Assembly: GCA_030280995.1 (NCBI GenBank)
Contig: JASXTE010000005.1
Location: 36,846,203 to 36,910,202 of the forward strand
Length of the DNA stretch: 64,000 nucleotides
Direction of reading: 5' to 3'
Source: Hemileia vastatrix
Lineage: Eukaryota > Basidiomycota > Pucciniomycetes > Pucciniales > Zaghouaniaceae
In this document: in pieces, positions 45,650 through 55,812 of the stretch
Position numbering within the stretch: the stretch's first letter is position 1
Layout: each line of letters opens with the position of its first letter
Program-made: the position numbers and the translations under genes
Notes under the pieces: generated by a model
The model's input: only the letters and a program-made list of their open reading frames with translations
Database searches by the model: none
What the model was told of the DNA's origin: nothing

Positions 45650-46770
45650 TAAGAAAAGCTTTTATGGACCTATATTCTTATGTACTTAGCTAACAATTAT
45701 ATCTATCTGGTGAAATGTAATCAGTGCTCTCTCCAGTTTTATCCAGATTATAGCTTATTCCATGTTAACAAATTATGGGCTTTCCCACATGGTAATTCAG
45801 CAGCTCTGATTTGAAAAAAAGTAAAAGTCAAACCCACCAGCTTCTTGAGTCAAACAAGTTATTTCTGGTTTAGAAAATTTTCCCCTTCACCTTTGATTCT
45901 GGACATGGGTGTCATCTTGGGTCTTGGAGAGCTCATTCCTTCTCAACTTTGTGACCAGAAAAAGCCACAGAATACTCTTATTATTCTATTTTCCAATGCT
46001 TGAAAAGGAAAAATAAACCCCCCTTAAAATACATAAAATACTGCTCATCTTTGTGACAAAAAAAATGTGCACCTCCCTTGTCTTAAATTGTTCAACTTTG
46101 TTACATGTCTTGTCTTTAATTGAATGGAAGCATTATTTGAACCTCCCTCAATAAATCTTATTTCTCCAAACTCTACAACTCCAACCAAAAAGCAAATCTG
46201 GAAATCATCAGTTTTGTCACTTATCTCAATTTCCTTCTTGCTTGATCATCACTTTTTGCACTGACTTTCTCAAATCTGAAAAATAACTCATCTTTAATTA
46301 CTTTTCAAATACTTCCTCCCTGGTATTTTAGTTTTTTCTTTTAGTTTCATAGAGTACTTGGTGGTATGGTGCTATCATGATGGGGGGATGTATTTATTTC
46401 TTTTGTTTTTTCTTCACTTTTGTTAAATATATATAACTATTGTACTAGTTTACTGTAGATTTCAAATATTTGAAAAATTTATATTTTTTTCTTTTTATTT
46501 CTTTTTTAGCACTCTCATTATATTAGCTCTATATGTCTTTTCTTTATCACTTTTTAATTCTGATTATTTATATTCTGATATAGGTTGATAGAAAATTGGG
46601 GGGGGATGTGATGAACCTAGATCCTTATGTAATTAGCTATCAAATATATCTACCTGGAGACACATCATTTCTGGATTCTCTGGTTCTATCCAGAGTCTAG
46701 CTGAGTCTATGTCAACAAAAGGCAAGCTGGACACACCATACACAACAGAAATATTCTGTATTTATAAAAC
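45650..46770. repeat. pair of LTR-like direct repeats about 950 bp apart
   Basis: About 140 bp at 45665-45800 (cttatgtacttagctaac, atatctatctgg) and at 46615-46750 (cttatgtaattagctatc, atatctacctgg) are similar. The second follows a G tract (ggggggggatgtgatgaac) that could be a polypurine primer. It could be a small, internally deleted LTR element. No coding domain is recognisable between them. Confidence 0.4.
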
Positions 46771-48456
46771 TTGCATCATTTCTTTTTTTTCTCAAATTAT
46801 GCATTAAACCTTTTATTTTTGGTTTAAGTATCAGAATAAAGTTTTTTCCACTGCTGTTGTTCAGTGGGTGGATGGGTATCATTGTCACATTTTAACTTAA
46901 CATAGCTCTCACAAGAAAATTTAAAATGACATCAAAATTAGTATTCCGCTAAATTATATCACACTGATTCATTACCCATCAACAAAAAAATTCAAAAAAA
47001 AATTATTTTATTTTATATTAATTGCTTTTTGAAAACAACATTTTTCTACTTGAAAAAAAGTGAGGTGAGAGAAATTATACCTTCACCATTAGATAGCCCC
47101 ATTATGATAACCTCAAATTCAAAGAAGGAATGTTGAAAAAAGAAATAGAATTGAGGTGAAAGAATTAAAGAAAGTTTAGTTTAAATGGCAGGGAATCCAC
47201 CATATGCATCTTCCCAGCATGAGTTTTTCAATGTTTCAGCACTCTTCAAGGGATGAAAATTTGAAAAAATTGATGTTGAGATAGGGTGAGTGGAGCAGAT
47301 AATGCTTTGATACTTATCTTTTTGATTCATCTACTTCTCTTCTTTGAGTTCATGGTGTCAATTTAGGTGTGGTAAGCTGTTCAGCAGACCTAAAAAGAGT
47401 TGAAGTTGATCCATGAGGGCAAAGATCAAACATAATTTTCATCAGCCTTCAAATCAGTCAGTTTTACAATTAATGAAAAAAAGAGCTTACAAAATGAAAG
47501 AGAAGAAGATAAAAAATTAAAACAATACCATTATCAAGTGTATCGGTCAGACAATGGTTGAAAAAAGGAAAAATAAAGATGTGGAAAGAATTAAAAGTAT
47601 GCATAAAAGTGATGATGGTACCCTTCCACCCACTATACATACACACTTTAGTGACCTTAGGGCATCTAACTCTGTGTTGTTAAAAAATAAGTATATTATT
47701 GCATATTACTTGTTCATTTCATAGTGAGTTTTCACATTCAACCACCATATGCAGTATCTTTTACTATTCACCATACACTGTGGGAAAAACTGTGTCATCT
47801 TTGCATTTTGGGTGGAATTGTCTGGCACACAAAAAATATATGATTTCTTGTGATAAAACACAACATCTGATCTTGCAAATGTCATGCATGTTGCTTTTAT
47901 GGTGCATAATTGAGTTGTGCAGTGTGTGTATGATGTATTTACTTCAAGACATTTGTATGATCTCATGTCACATAGCTTGTGCATAACATGGTCTCCCGCA
48001 TTATTTCACATTTCATTAAAGGACATTTCCACTTGAAATTCAAACATGACAAATCTTTACACACAGTAAAATTTATTTAATATTCAAACCTGGCACTTTG
48101 GAAATCATTTTCTAAAAATCAGTTATTTTTTCACTCACATGCAATTAACTGTACTCTATGAATTACTTTTTATGGAAGAAGAAGTTCAACATTCAAAAAT
48201 CAAATAAACCAAGGAAAAAATAAATTCTGAATCAAAAATTTGAAGAAGGCCATCAAAAACTAAAGAGTGACAAATTTTAACACAACTTTACATACAACCA
48301 TATCATGTTTGAGCATTATCTCAGGATGAGAAGGGATAAATTCAACAGTATCTTCCAGGACCTTCAAATTAACAACTCTTTATAGTTATTAAGAAAGGTC
48401 AGCTCTGAAATATTTCATCATAATAGTCATAATTTAATTATCTTACGTTTATTTAG
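46771..48456. other. unassigned AT-rich region
   Basis: Short overlapping open frames at 47699-47986 on both strands are not convincing. The last part could hold a 5' exon or intron of the transposase fragment that starts at about 48457. Confidence 0.35.
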
Positions 48457-48615
48457 GATTTTTGTGGCCAAGATGGTTTGACACCACATCAGAGAATTAC
48501 AGCTGTTCTAAAACAACTTGCATATGGGATATCTGCCAATGGCACTGATGAGTATGTCCAAATTGGAAAAACTGCTTCCCTGAGAGCTTTAAAATTCTTC
48601 ATCAAATATATAATA
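48457..48615 (+). pseudogene. second Harbinger-type transposase (Plant_tran-like), left part
   Basis: A 53-codon open stretch after a possible acceptor (tttatttag) reads DGLTPHQRITAVLKQLAYG, NGTDEYVQIGKTA, LRALKFFIKYI. This is the conserved N-terminal block of the Plant_tran/HARBI1-like family (T-x-x-Q-x-x-TA-x-x-x-LAYG, DEY-x-x-IxxxTA, L-x-x-F). The frame is interrupted after codon ATA at 48613-48615 by the 7.2-kb element and resumes at 55813 (ISLYGN, stop, YLKEP, which fits the family's Y-L-R-x-P block). It is a different family branch from the DDE_4 gene inside the insertion. Dead. Confidence 0.65.
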
Positions 48616-48760
48616 GGGGGTTTCAGTGCTTGAAAATCTCCACTTAATTAAGTGCCAATTTCCAAAACACACTAGCCCCAACACTGGTGGATTCAAAAAT
48701 GAAATAAGTCACTTATTTCACTCAAATATGCACTTTCTCAATCAAAAATGCTGATTTCAC
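48616..48760 (+). repeat. left terminal inverted repeat of the composite
   Basis: It contains the perfect palindrome CACTTAATTAAGTG (48641-48654) and aagtcacttattt, matched inverted at the right end. Over the outer 55 bp identity is roughly 70-75% by eye. Confidence 0.6.
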
Positions 48761-48933
48761 TGATTTTTCAGCATCATCCGATTCATACACAGCACTCCAC
48801 AGCAGAACACTTCATAACTCAAAACATTTTACATCATTTACATTTTTATACTGTATAAGAGTTATGCCTTCCTCACTCTCAAATCATGATAAGCTAAATC
48901 AAGAAATGACTTTCATAGCTCTTGATATCATCT

Positions 48934-49193
48934 CACTACACAATATAGGGGGTGGGATTGCTAGCAAGTCCTCAACCTGAACTCAGATGGAATTCAGATG
49001 GAACTCAGACTGAACTTATACTGAACCCATACTGAACTCTACTTTAACACCAACCTAAAACTTTTCAGCTGAGTGGTGTTCATCCCTGATTGTATGGTTC
49101 CTTTGTCAATAGCTCAATGTGTGTTCAATCTGGGATGAGTTTGGGTCCAAGGTTGCGGACTTGCTAGCAAGTCCGCCTCCATATTGTGTGGTG
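48934..49193. mobile_element. CACTA-like MITE, copy with paralogous empty site
   Basis: It is 260 bp, CACTACACAATATAGGGGG...ATATTGTGTGGTG, with TCT at 48931-48933 and 49194-49196. The homologous DNA at 38260-38280 lacks the element and has a single TCT. The ends carry GATTGCTAGCAAGTC and GACTTGCTAGCAAGTC. No coding capacity. Confidence 0.85.
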
Positions 49194-49203
49194 TCTTGGA
49201 CTC

Positions 49204-50340
49204 TGATTGAAATTCTGATTCTGATCTTGAATAAGATTTTCTTTTTTTATCAAAAATGGAAAGGAAACTTTATCTTCTTCCAAGAAAGCCTCAAGTACTT
49301 CATACCCCCAAGTACACCATCCAAACACTTTTTAACCTATCTATACCCAGTTTTAGACAGTTGTTCAGGAATTCTTAGGAATTTTTCCTTAAATTTCTTG
49401 ATCTTATTCTGGACCCCCCCATGTTTCAAAATAATTCTTAAAAACCACAACATGATCCTTCAATTCAATTAGCTATCACACTGTGTCATTTGGGTTCCAA
49501 TGATAATGGAGCTGACTTGAAACATTTGGAAAATGTCTTTGATCTAGGATATGGCTCTGTTAACACTTATACAAAACAATGCATCACTGCTATCAACTCC
49601 TTGGAATCTAAACTTATCACCTGGCCAACTAAAGAAGAACAACTTAAATCATCTCATGTTATGCAAGGAGAGGGTTTCCCAGGATCTTTTGCTTTTTTTG
49701 ATGGTACTACTATTCCTTTGAGTCAGAAACCTGCTCAAGGTGGAAATAATTACTTTGACCAAAAAAAGAGGTAGTTTATTTTTAATTCCATTCTTTCTTT
49801 TTCTTTATACTAACACAAGCAGCTATATCTTCTCTATAGATATTCAATTTCCATTCAGTTTATATGTGAAATCAATAAAATATTTATATTTTTCTTTTCT
49901 GGCTATCCTGGATCATGTCATGATTCCTATGTCTTTCAGAGAATGCAAATTTCAAAAGAACCTGAAAAATTATTTGATGAAGATCAGTATCTTCTGGAAG
50001 ATTCTACTTATGTGAATTGAAAGTATGTCATTCCTGCTTTTCAGGGAGTAGCATCTGAAGAAATTCAAAATTCCAAGTTCAAAAATCATTTGGAAAAGTC
50101 AAGAGTCCATGTTGAAAATTATATTGGCATCTTGAAATGTAGTTTTTCCAGTTAAAGGGAATTAAGAAGTGATCTTAGGAATAAATCCCAAATGGAGGCA
50201 GTGATAAACTGCATTATGTGTTGCACTATACCTCATAGCCTGCTTGCTGACACAAATATCAATAGCTATAATTTTATAAAGATGAAGAAGTTGAAACACC
50301 TCCTACTATATCCAACACTTTTAGCTCTCAAACCACTAGA
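49204..50340 (+). pseudogene. Harbinger DDE_4 (HARBI1-like) transposase, intron-containing
   Basis: Exon 1 ends at 49770, the 69-nt intron is 49771-49839, and exon 2 begins at 49840. Motifs: GFPGSFAFFDGTTIPLSQKP (first catalytic Asp), KKRYSIS across the splice, GYPGSCHDSYVFQRM (second Asp region), DEDQYLLEDSTYV, then after a stop (TGA at 50018) KSRVHVENYIGILKCSFSS (Glu) and NKSQMEAVINCIMCCTIPHS. The family's normal order and spacing are preserved, with a few stops in exon 2. Upstream of 49490 only decayed coding is visible, and the CACTA-like MITE lies close to the 5' end. It would catalyse cut-and-paste transposition if intact. Copy 1 at 38150-38845 is its relative. Confidence 0.8.
49771..49839 (+). 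other. spliceosomal intron of the DDE_4 transposase
   Basis: The donor is GTAGTTT, the branch site TACTAACAC (49808-49816) and the acceptor CTATAG. Removing it joins AG and A into an Arg codon and gives the conserved KKRYS motif. Confidence 0.75.
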
Positions 50341-51344
50341 ATATGGGAAAAAATTCTTCCAATTACGCTAGCACATTGGGATGTTTAGAAATTTATTCTT
50401 AAATTATTATGGAACTTATCTCTTTTTTATCTACTATAACTACCTTCTTTTGATTCACAAATATTACTTTCCACTGGGATACACTCCATCATTGTTTCAA
50501 TAATACACCAACTTTTCTCAACACAACCCTTTTAAATTTTTTTATCATACTCTTCAAATGATCAAGTTGCATGTATTATTCTCTTGGGTTTGAAATTTTA
50601 TTTTTTCATATTGACATTTATTTTGAATTTTCAGTGAAAGTTTTTTTTCCCTGTCTCTTTTGTTTTTGTTCACCACCTCAACATGAAATCACATATTTTC
50701 AGCTATTGCATACTTTTTCAGTCATTCTTCTTATTTTTCATCCCTCATATCCATTTCCTCCTCTCCTCAAACATCCCTCAAATAATTGGAAGTCAATTTT
50801 TTTCTCATCTCATCTCTCCAGGTAAGTCATTTCTCTCATTTTTACTTATATTTTTGCTAATTGTAATTTTTTTTCTGTTTTTTTTCTTTTTTTTTTGGTC
50901 GGTGGTTTTTTAGATCTTCTAGTTAAAATAAACCTTTTTTTTCTCTCTCTTTTTTCTTTTCATCCTACTCTTGGTCCCTCCTTGGCCTGGTCATTTTCCC
51001 CACTTTCACCCCTCCTTGGCATGGACATATCCCCGTTTCCCCCATTTCCCTTCCTTTTGGAAGCCTCATTTCTTCCTTCCATGACTTACTCTAACCCCCC
51101 TAAATCCATCCCTCCTTGTCTGCCTTTAACCCCCCTCAAACCCTCCAAAACTCTCCTTCAAATACCCCTTACAACCACTTCAAATCCTCCCTCAAACACC
51201 CTCAAATCACACCCTCAAATCCCCACCTCAAAATCCCCCTACAACTACTTCATAACCTTCTCCTTAACCCTCTCTTTAGCCAACCCACCTCCCCTCTCTT
51301 CCTTTGTTAAAAAACAATTTCTTACAATTGTTTGTTAACAAAGG
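50341..51344. other. T/C-rich spacer inside the composite
   Basis: Pyrimidine-rich, with long T tracts and a stretch of cccctcaaacc-type repeats at about 51110-51260, whose complement resembles the G-rich array to its right. Open frames here are low-complexity Phe/Ser/Pro and are not supported as genes. Confidence 0.45.
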
Positions 51345-51500
51345 AACAGAGGGGGGGGGGGGGTTGGGATGGTTTGGAGGGGTTTGGAGGCAGGTTTGGA
51401 GGGGGTTACTGGGGGGGTTACTGGGGGGGTTTCTGGGGGGGTTTCTGGGGGGGTTTCTGGGGGGGTTTCTGGGGGGGTTTGGTGGCAGGTTTTCAGGGGT
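51345..51500. repeat. G-rich 12-bp minisatellite
   Basis: Starting with a run of about 14 G, it goes through ggtttggagg units to about seven copies of GGGGGGGTTWCT (about 51408-51477). Runs of seven G separated by five bases on the plus strand could form G-quadruplexes. The Gly/Trp/Phe frames across it are artefacts. Confidence 0.9.
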
Positions 51501-51730
51501 TTGGAGGGGTTATTAAGGACACCAAAATAACAAAATAAATTTAATTCTGTTTTTTTTGTGCAGATTTATACAAAATTTCTCATCAAATTCAAGTAAAGTA
51601 ATAATTATTCTTATTAATTCTTTGAAAAAAATTTGGTTGGTTAATTATTTTAGATTACGTGAGTTTTTTTTAATTTTATAATTTTTTTTTTTGATGTTTT
51701 TTTGACCAGTAATTTTTTTTTTCAGAAAAA

Positions 51731-51964
51731 ATGTCTATTACTTCTGATTCATGCCTTACACGTCTATCTTCATCTTTATCTTCTTTATTAACTTCTTCAA
51801 AATCTACTTCATTTCAATCGTTGAAAAAAATTGTGAAAAAAATATCTATTTCTTCTGATTCAAGCCTTACAAGTCTATCTTCATCTTTATCTTCTTCAAT
51901 TTCTACTTCTTTGCAATCTTCTTCAAAAACTTCAACAATAAAAAATTATGATCAATATTATTAA
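51731..51964 (+). CDS. small Ser-rich open frame with internal duplication
   Basis: 77 residues, about 45% Ser, preceded by a splice-acceptor-like T run and CAG. The segment ITSDSCLTRLSSSLSS recurs as ISSDSSLTSLSSSLSS about 36 residues later, with the DNA also repeated, so it grew by a roughly 110-bp tandem duplication. It may be the disordered N-terminus of the Tet-like gene downstream or mere low complexity. No function is assigned. Confidence 0.3.
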   Translation: MSITSDSCLTRLSSSLSSLLTSSKSTSFQSLKKIVKKISISSDSSLTSLSSSLSSSISTSLQSSSKTSTIKNYDQYY

Positions 51965-52446
51965 TGTAAAAGATATATAAAAAAGAAAAATCACTTGGAT
52001 ATTCTATTTGGCCATATATCAAACATCAAGTATTTCAAAACTAAAATCAATTAAAAAGATAAATATCCCACGAAGTTACCTGAAGATATTTAATATCTAA
52101 TAAATTTAGGATGGGATGAAGTTAAGGTAGTAAACAACAATACTTTTAACCTCAAATTATTTACAAAAATCATTCATTTGATGGAGTAAAAGATGATGCT
52201 TTTAATCAACTATCTGATCTCATCTCTATACTATATCAAATGGCTTTGGTTTGATTACCAATTAAAAATAAGAATTTTTTGGGTGGTATCACAATTGGTT
52301 TTGGATGGAGACCGGGATTTATTAAAGGCTATTCTCTTGGCAATTCAAATAATTTTTTTTGTTTCATTCTTAATATTTTTCACTCATTTTAATTCTATAG
52401 GCACCTATTTGTTACTTAAAATTTTTTTTAAAGTGGAAAAAAAATA
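51965..52446. other. decayed region between Ser-rich frame and Tet-like domain
   Basis: AT-rich, with an open frame at 52193-52447 that is hydrophobic and unlike any family I know. It may be remains of the Tet-like gene's middle part or its introns. Confidence 0.3.
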
Positions 52447-52970
52447 ATGATTTTTGAATATAGGACACCTTACCTTCCTTTATTTCTTTTCTTGCCCTTT
52501 GACTCAAAAACCTCTGTAACAAAGCCTTTAAATCCAATCATGAACTTTCAACCAGAGTTGGGATTCCAAATTGGTGTGACTCCAAATGGGAAGAGATTAG
52601 AAGTGATTATCTATTATTCACCATTGTTATAATTACTCATTCTGGTTTTCATAACAAGATTCATACCAATAAGAATGACAACAATTATCTTACTTTGGGG
52701 ATTTTCTCTTATATCAATCCTATTACTGGACAACCTATTCCTTCCCCAGCTAAAATAAAAGGTCATGGGTTATACTTTCCAGATCACAACTGTATAGTTG
52801 ATTTTGGATTAGGAAGTGGAATCATTGAAACTATTTGGAACTCTTCTAAGGATAATCACCAAACAACAAAAGCTCCCACTGGTTTATAATCTTGTCACAA
52901 CTTTACTCATTTTGGCTGCCCCTTCCAAATTATTCAAAAACTAATCCAACAAATCAACAAGGTAAAAAAG
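52447..52970 (+). pseudogene. Tet/JBP-like 2OG-Fe(II) oxygenase C-terminal fragment
   Basis: From 52600 the plus strand reads FTIVIITHSGFHNKIHTNKN, LTLGIFSYINPITGQPIPSP, GHGLYFPDHNCIVDFGLGSG, IIETIWNSSKDNHQTTKAP, a TAA at 52887, then NFTHFGCPFQIIQKL. This order (FH..xH, GxFSYI, VDF...GI.E.IW, HQT, FGCxxQ) is that of the Tet-like 2OG-Fe(II) oxygenases expanded in rusts and other basidiomycetes, known to associate with transposons (Iyer and co-workers described TET/JBP expansions with KDZ elements). The proximal iron-binding H-x-D appears as H-T-N, so the Asp is lost, while the distal His (HQT) remains. Intact members oxidise 5-methylcytosine or related bases. The domain call rests on motif memory only. 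Confidence 0.55.
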
Positions 52971-53329
52971 AAGTTAAAAGTTTTAAATTTAATAAAAATT
53001 TAAGTAGATCTAAAAAGTATGGGGATTAGTAAAGTCATCAAATATTTATTATTCTTTCATAAATTTTTAATAAATAAATCTGATATTTCAATTTACTAAA
53101 CTAAATTAATGAGCCAATGACATTGTGTTGTATAAAAGGTAATCATGATAACATTAATTTGTTTCATGGGGTTCATCTTGCCTATACCTGTGGAAAGTCA
53201 CAAACTTAGTTTCTAGACTTGGTCTGCATTGTGGCTTGAGGAATTTTCATTACTTTATAACTAGTAAATTTGAGATATCTTTTTATTTATTTATTAATTT
53301 ATGTAATTATATTAAATTTTTGTGATTTT
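52971..53329. other. AT-rich spacer
   Basis: I see nothing beyond A/T tracts. Confidence 0.35.
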
Positions 53330-53480
53330 CACCCCTTACTTCAATAAAATTCAGGGGAGGGTATCACCAAATTTTCAAATCTGACATGTGAAATTGATGA
53401 CTTAGATAAATTTTGGTGATACCCACCCCTTGCTTCAATAAAATTCAGGGGAGGATATTGCCAAATTTTTAAAACAGATA
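53330..53480. repeat. short inverted and direct repeat pair
   Basis: The segment caccccttacttcaataaaa ttcaggggagggtatcacca is repeated directly about 94 bp on (53424). Between them ggggagggtatcaccaaatt is mirrored by aaattttggtgatacccacc, so a hairpin of about 20 bp is possible. It may be a small element end. Confidence 0.6.
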
Positions 53481-53705
53481 TAGAGTTTTGTTGACTTAGC
53501 TGTATTTATAAAAGTAAATTTAATGATTTGAATGTAAAGAAGAAAAAATGTATGAGTTTTTCAAATTTTTGCAAAAATAAAATCATCTAGAATCAAGACC
53601 TTTAGAAAGTCAGCATATATGAAATTATCACCAAAAAAAATAAAACAAAATTAATTTAACCAAACAAACAATTAATTAATTAAATAAGTCAAGTAATTTT
53701 TTAAT

Positions 53706-55453
53706 GTCCTAATAAGATTGACCATTTCTTATAAATTCTATAATGAATTCTTTTTTTAAAACTTTCATGTTTTCCAATTCACAACTAGCCGTTTCACTTT
53801 GAAATTCACATTTTTTTTGTTTTTTCCAAGCAAAGATGAGCTCTTTCCATCTCTTCCACCTCAAATTTAGCCTTTTCAAAGTTTGTTTGAAGCAAAAGAA
53901 ATTTTCCTCTAAATCTAAGGCCAATTGATCTTTCATTAGAATATGATCAAACTTCATCTTCTCAAAGTCAAGGTTATTTTTTGCAATAGAAGATTTTTCT
54001 GAGAAAATTCAATAGAAAGAATAAATAAGTATGTTATTGAAAAGATATATGGTGAACAATTCTTACTTATATATTCTTTCTCAAAATAATCATCAAGGGA
54101 GCCCAAAGAGTTGGTTGAAGTATTACCACATTTTAAAGGATGATTCATTTTCATTGAAGTTGAAGCTTGATGCTATAGTTTGGAGTTTGAGCTAGAGGGT
54201 TTAGGTAGTACATCTAAAGCATTTTTTAAAGCAGGATTGTAATTTTTGTAATTTTTATTCTTTTTAGAAATTAAAGTTTGAGTAGGAGGAGACTAGAAAA
54301 AAAAAGAATGAGAAATTTAGCAAAGAATTGAAGAAAAAAGAGAAAGTAAACATACAATAAAATCTTGGGTCTCTGAGGACTCAGATCTACTCCAAAATAA
54401 TTGTTCTACTTGATAGTTGGGATCATCTAATTGTTCAGCTTGATAGTCAGGATCATCTTCAGGTGAGCTATGGTTAGAAGCTGGAGGGGATTTATGTCCT
54501 TGAATTTCAGGTATGTTGGGAGGATTATTGACTTGTTGAGATCCAGAAGGTGTATCCTTAGTAGTATCATGTATAAACTAAGGGTTGATATCAACTAAGG
54601 AACCAAAAAAATTTTCCATTTCCTCATAGAAAGGACACATGACAGTGAGCTTTTCAGAAACATTAGTAATTCCAATCTCCAAATCATCAACATCAATACC
54701 AAAGCCAGTGAAAGTGGAAGTGAAGTGAGCCTTTTTATATTTGGATTGATAACTTTTGAACCTCTCACCACACAATATGGGGGGGCAGACTTTCTAGCAA
54801 GTCCGCAACCTTGTACCCAAACTCACCGCAGATTGAACACACATTGAGCTATTGATAAAGGAACTATAAAAGCAGGGATGAACACCACTCAGAAGAAAAG
54901 CTTTAGGTGGGTGTTCAAGTAGAGTTAAGTATGGGTTCAGTATGAGTTCAGTCTGAGTTCCATCTGAATTCCATCTGAGTTCAGGTTGGGGACTTGCTAG
55001 CAGGCCCACCCCCTATATTGTGTAGTGAGATGATATCAAGAGCTATGAAAGTCATTGCTTGATTTAGCTTATCATGATTTGAGAGTAAGGAAGGCATAAC
55101 TCTTATATGAGGACTTGATAGCATGTCCACCCCCTATATTGTGTAGTGTCTCCTTCATTTTCTTAGGATTGATGTTGATTCTCCCTTTTGTTTTTTTTTA
55201 CTTCATTTGCCATTAACAAGAAGCCATTGACCTTTGATGAAGGTGGATCTCTAATTTGGGTGGACTTCTCACATCCAAAACATGCATCATAATTTGATTT
55301 AATTTTGAGGAAGTTGATGATGATGAGATAATCTTCTTTCTTTAGCTTTCCAGACTTTGATTTCTCTGGTGAGGGGCTTGCATTATGGGAAGACCTTTGT
55401 GATGTAGCATTTTTTTGAGTTGCCTTTTAAGTGTTGGATTTTCTGGGAGGCAT
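53706..55453 (-). pseudogene. Myb/SANT-like Harbinger partner protein, split by a CACTA-like insertion
   Basis: Read leftward from the ATG at 55453 (MPPRKSNT, stop, KATQKNATS). The N-terminal trihelix-like segment (EDYLIIINFLKIKSNYDACF, VNGFLLMANEVKK) is followed by the inserted element (54766-55148), then ERFKSYQSKYKKAHFTSTFT, GFGIDVDDLEIGI, SEKLTVMCPFYEEMENFFGS. Next come a Ser/Pro/Gln linker with a duplicated QAEQLDDP/QVEQL block, an intron (53999-54066, 68 nt, GTAAGA...CTCAG), and a charged coiled-coil tail ending near 53709. Harbinger elements typically encode a Myb/SANT-like partner that carries the transposase to DNA and into the nucleus; the lysine-rich KxxYxxxKxKY-like block and the acidic coiled-coil end fit. 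Several stops; dead. The family call is tentative. Confidence 0.55.
54766..55148. mobile_element. composite CACTA-like element carrying captured DNA
   Basis: It is 383 bp, starting CACCACACAATATGGGGG and ending CTATATTGTGTAGTG, with TCT at 54763-54765 and 55149-55151. A full-length MITE (54766-55027) is followed by about 81 bp (55028-55108) that is the reverse complement of the DNA left of the MITE at 48934 (about 48853-48933), and then a second family end (55109-55148). The whole was inserted as one unit into the Myb/SANT-like gene. Confidence 0.8.
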
Positions 55454-55679
55454 TATGAAACTGGTATTTTACAAGAAAAGAGGTTAAGAGGTTGAAAATA
55501 TATAAAGGAGTAAAAAAACATGCCTGGTTTAAATGTCACAATATAATGTTTCAAATCTCAGTGAGGAGTGTGTGCCTAGGATTGATGAGGGGATGGAGGT
55601 CTGAATGTCTCATGTGACAGGGGTGGGGTGGGTAAGGAAGGGATGATACGGCTAACATGTGGTTTTGAAAAAAAAACAG

Positions 55680-55812
55680 GAAAAAAGTTCTGATTTGAAG
55701 TCATAACTGACACCCATTTTTTAAATAAGTGACTTTTTTGCAAAATTTAAGTGCTGATTTACTTTGAAATCTGCACTTAAGTTAAGTGCGTATTTTCCAG
55801 AACAAGCAACCC
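55680..55812 (-). repeat. right terminal inverted repeat of the composite
   Basis: It contains CACTTAAGTTAAGTG (55774-55788), aataagtgactt and ccagaacaagcaaccc. It matches the left end inverted and the solo copy ending at 45644. Confidence 0.6.

Larger units (their letters stand above)
48616..55812. mobile_element. 7.2-kb Harbinger-like composite with transposase, Tet-like and Myb/SANT-like genes
   Basis: Bounded by inverted terminal regions (left GGGTTTCAGTGCTTGAAAAT, right inverted GGGTTGCTTGTTCTGGAAAA, continuing through the CACTTAA-TTAAGTG palindromes and aagtcacttattt). A 3-bp duplication ATA lies at 48613-48615 and 55813-55815. The interrupted transposase frame continues across the insertion, which independently supports the borders. 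Contents in order: DDE_4 transposase (+), T/C- and G-rich spacer, Ser-rich frame, Tet-like oxygenase (+), Myb/SANT-like protein (-). Two CACTA-like elements are nested inside. All genes carry lesions, so this copy is dead. Confidence 0.6.

Noticed and set aside
50571..51338. Phe/Ser/Pro-rich open frames up to 147 codons
   Set aside because: Pyrimidine-rich low-complexity sequence gives open frames by chance; no motif, no consistent start.
51304..51538. Gly/Trp/Phe-rich open frames of about 70 codons
   Set aside because: They are the translation of the GGGGGGGTTTCT minisatellite in two frames; not genes.
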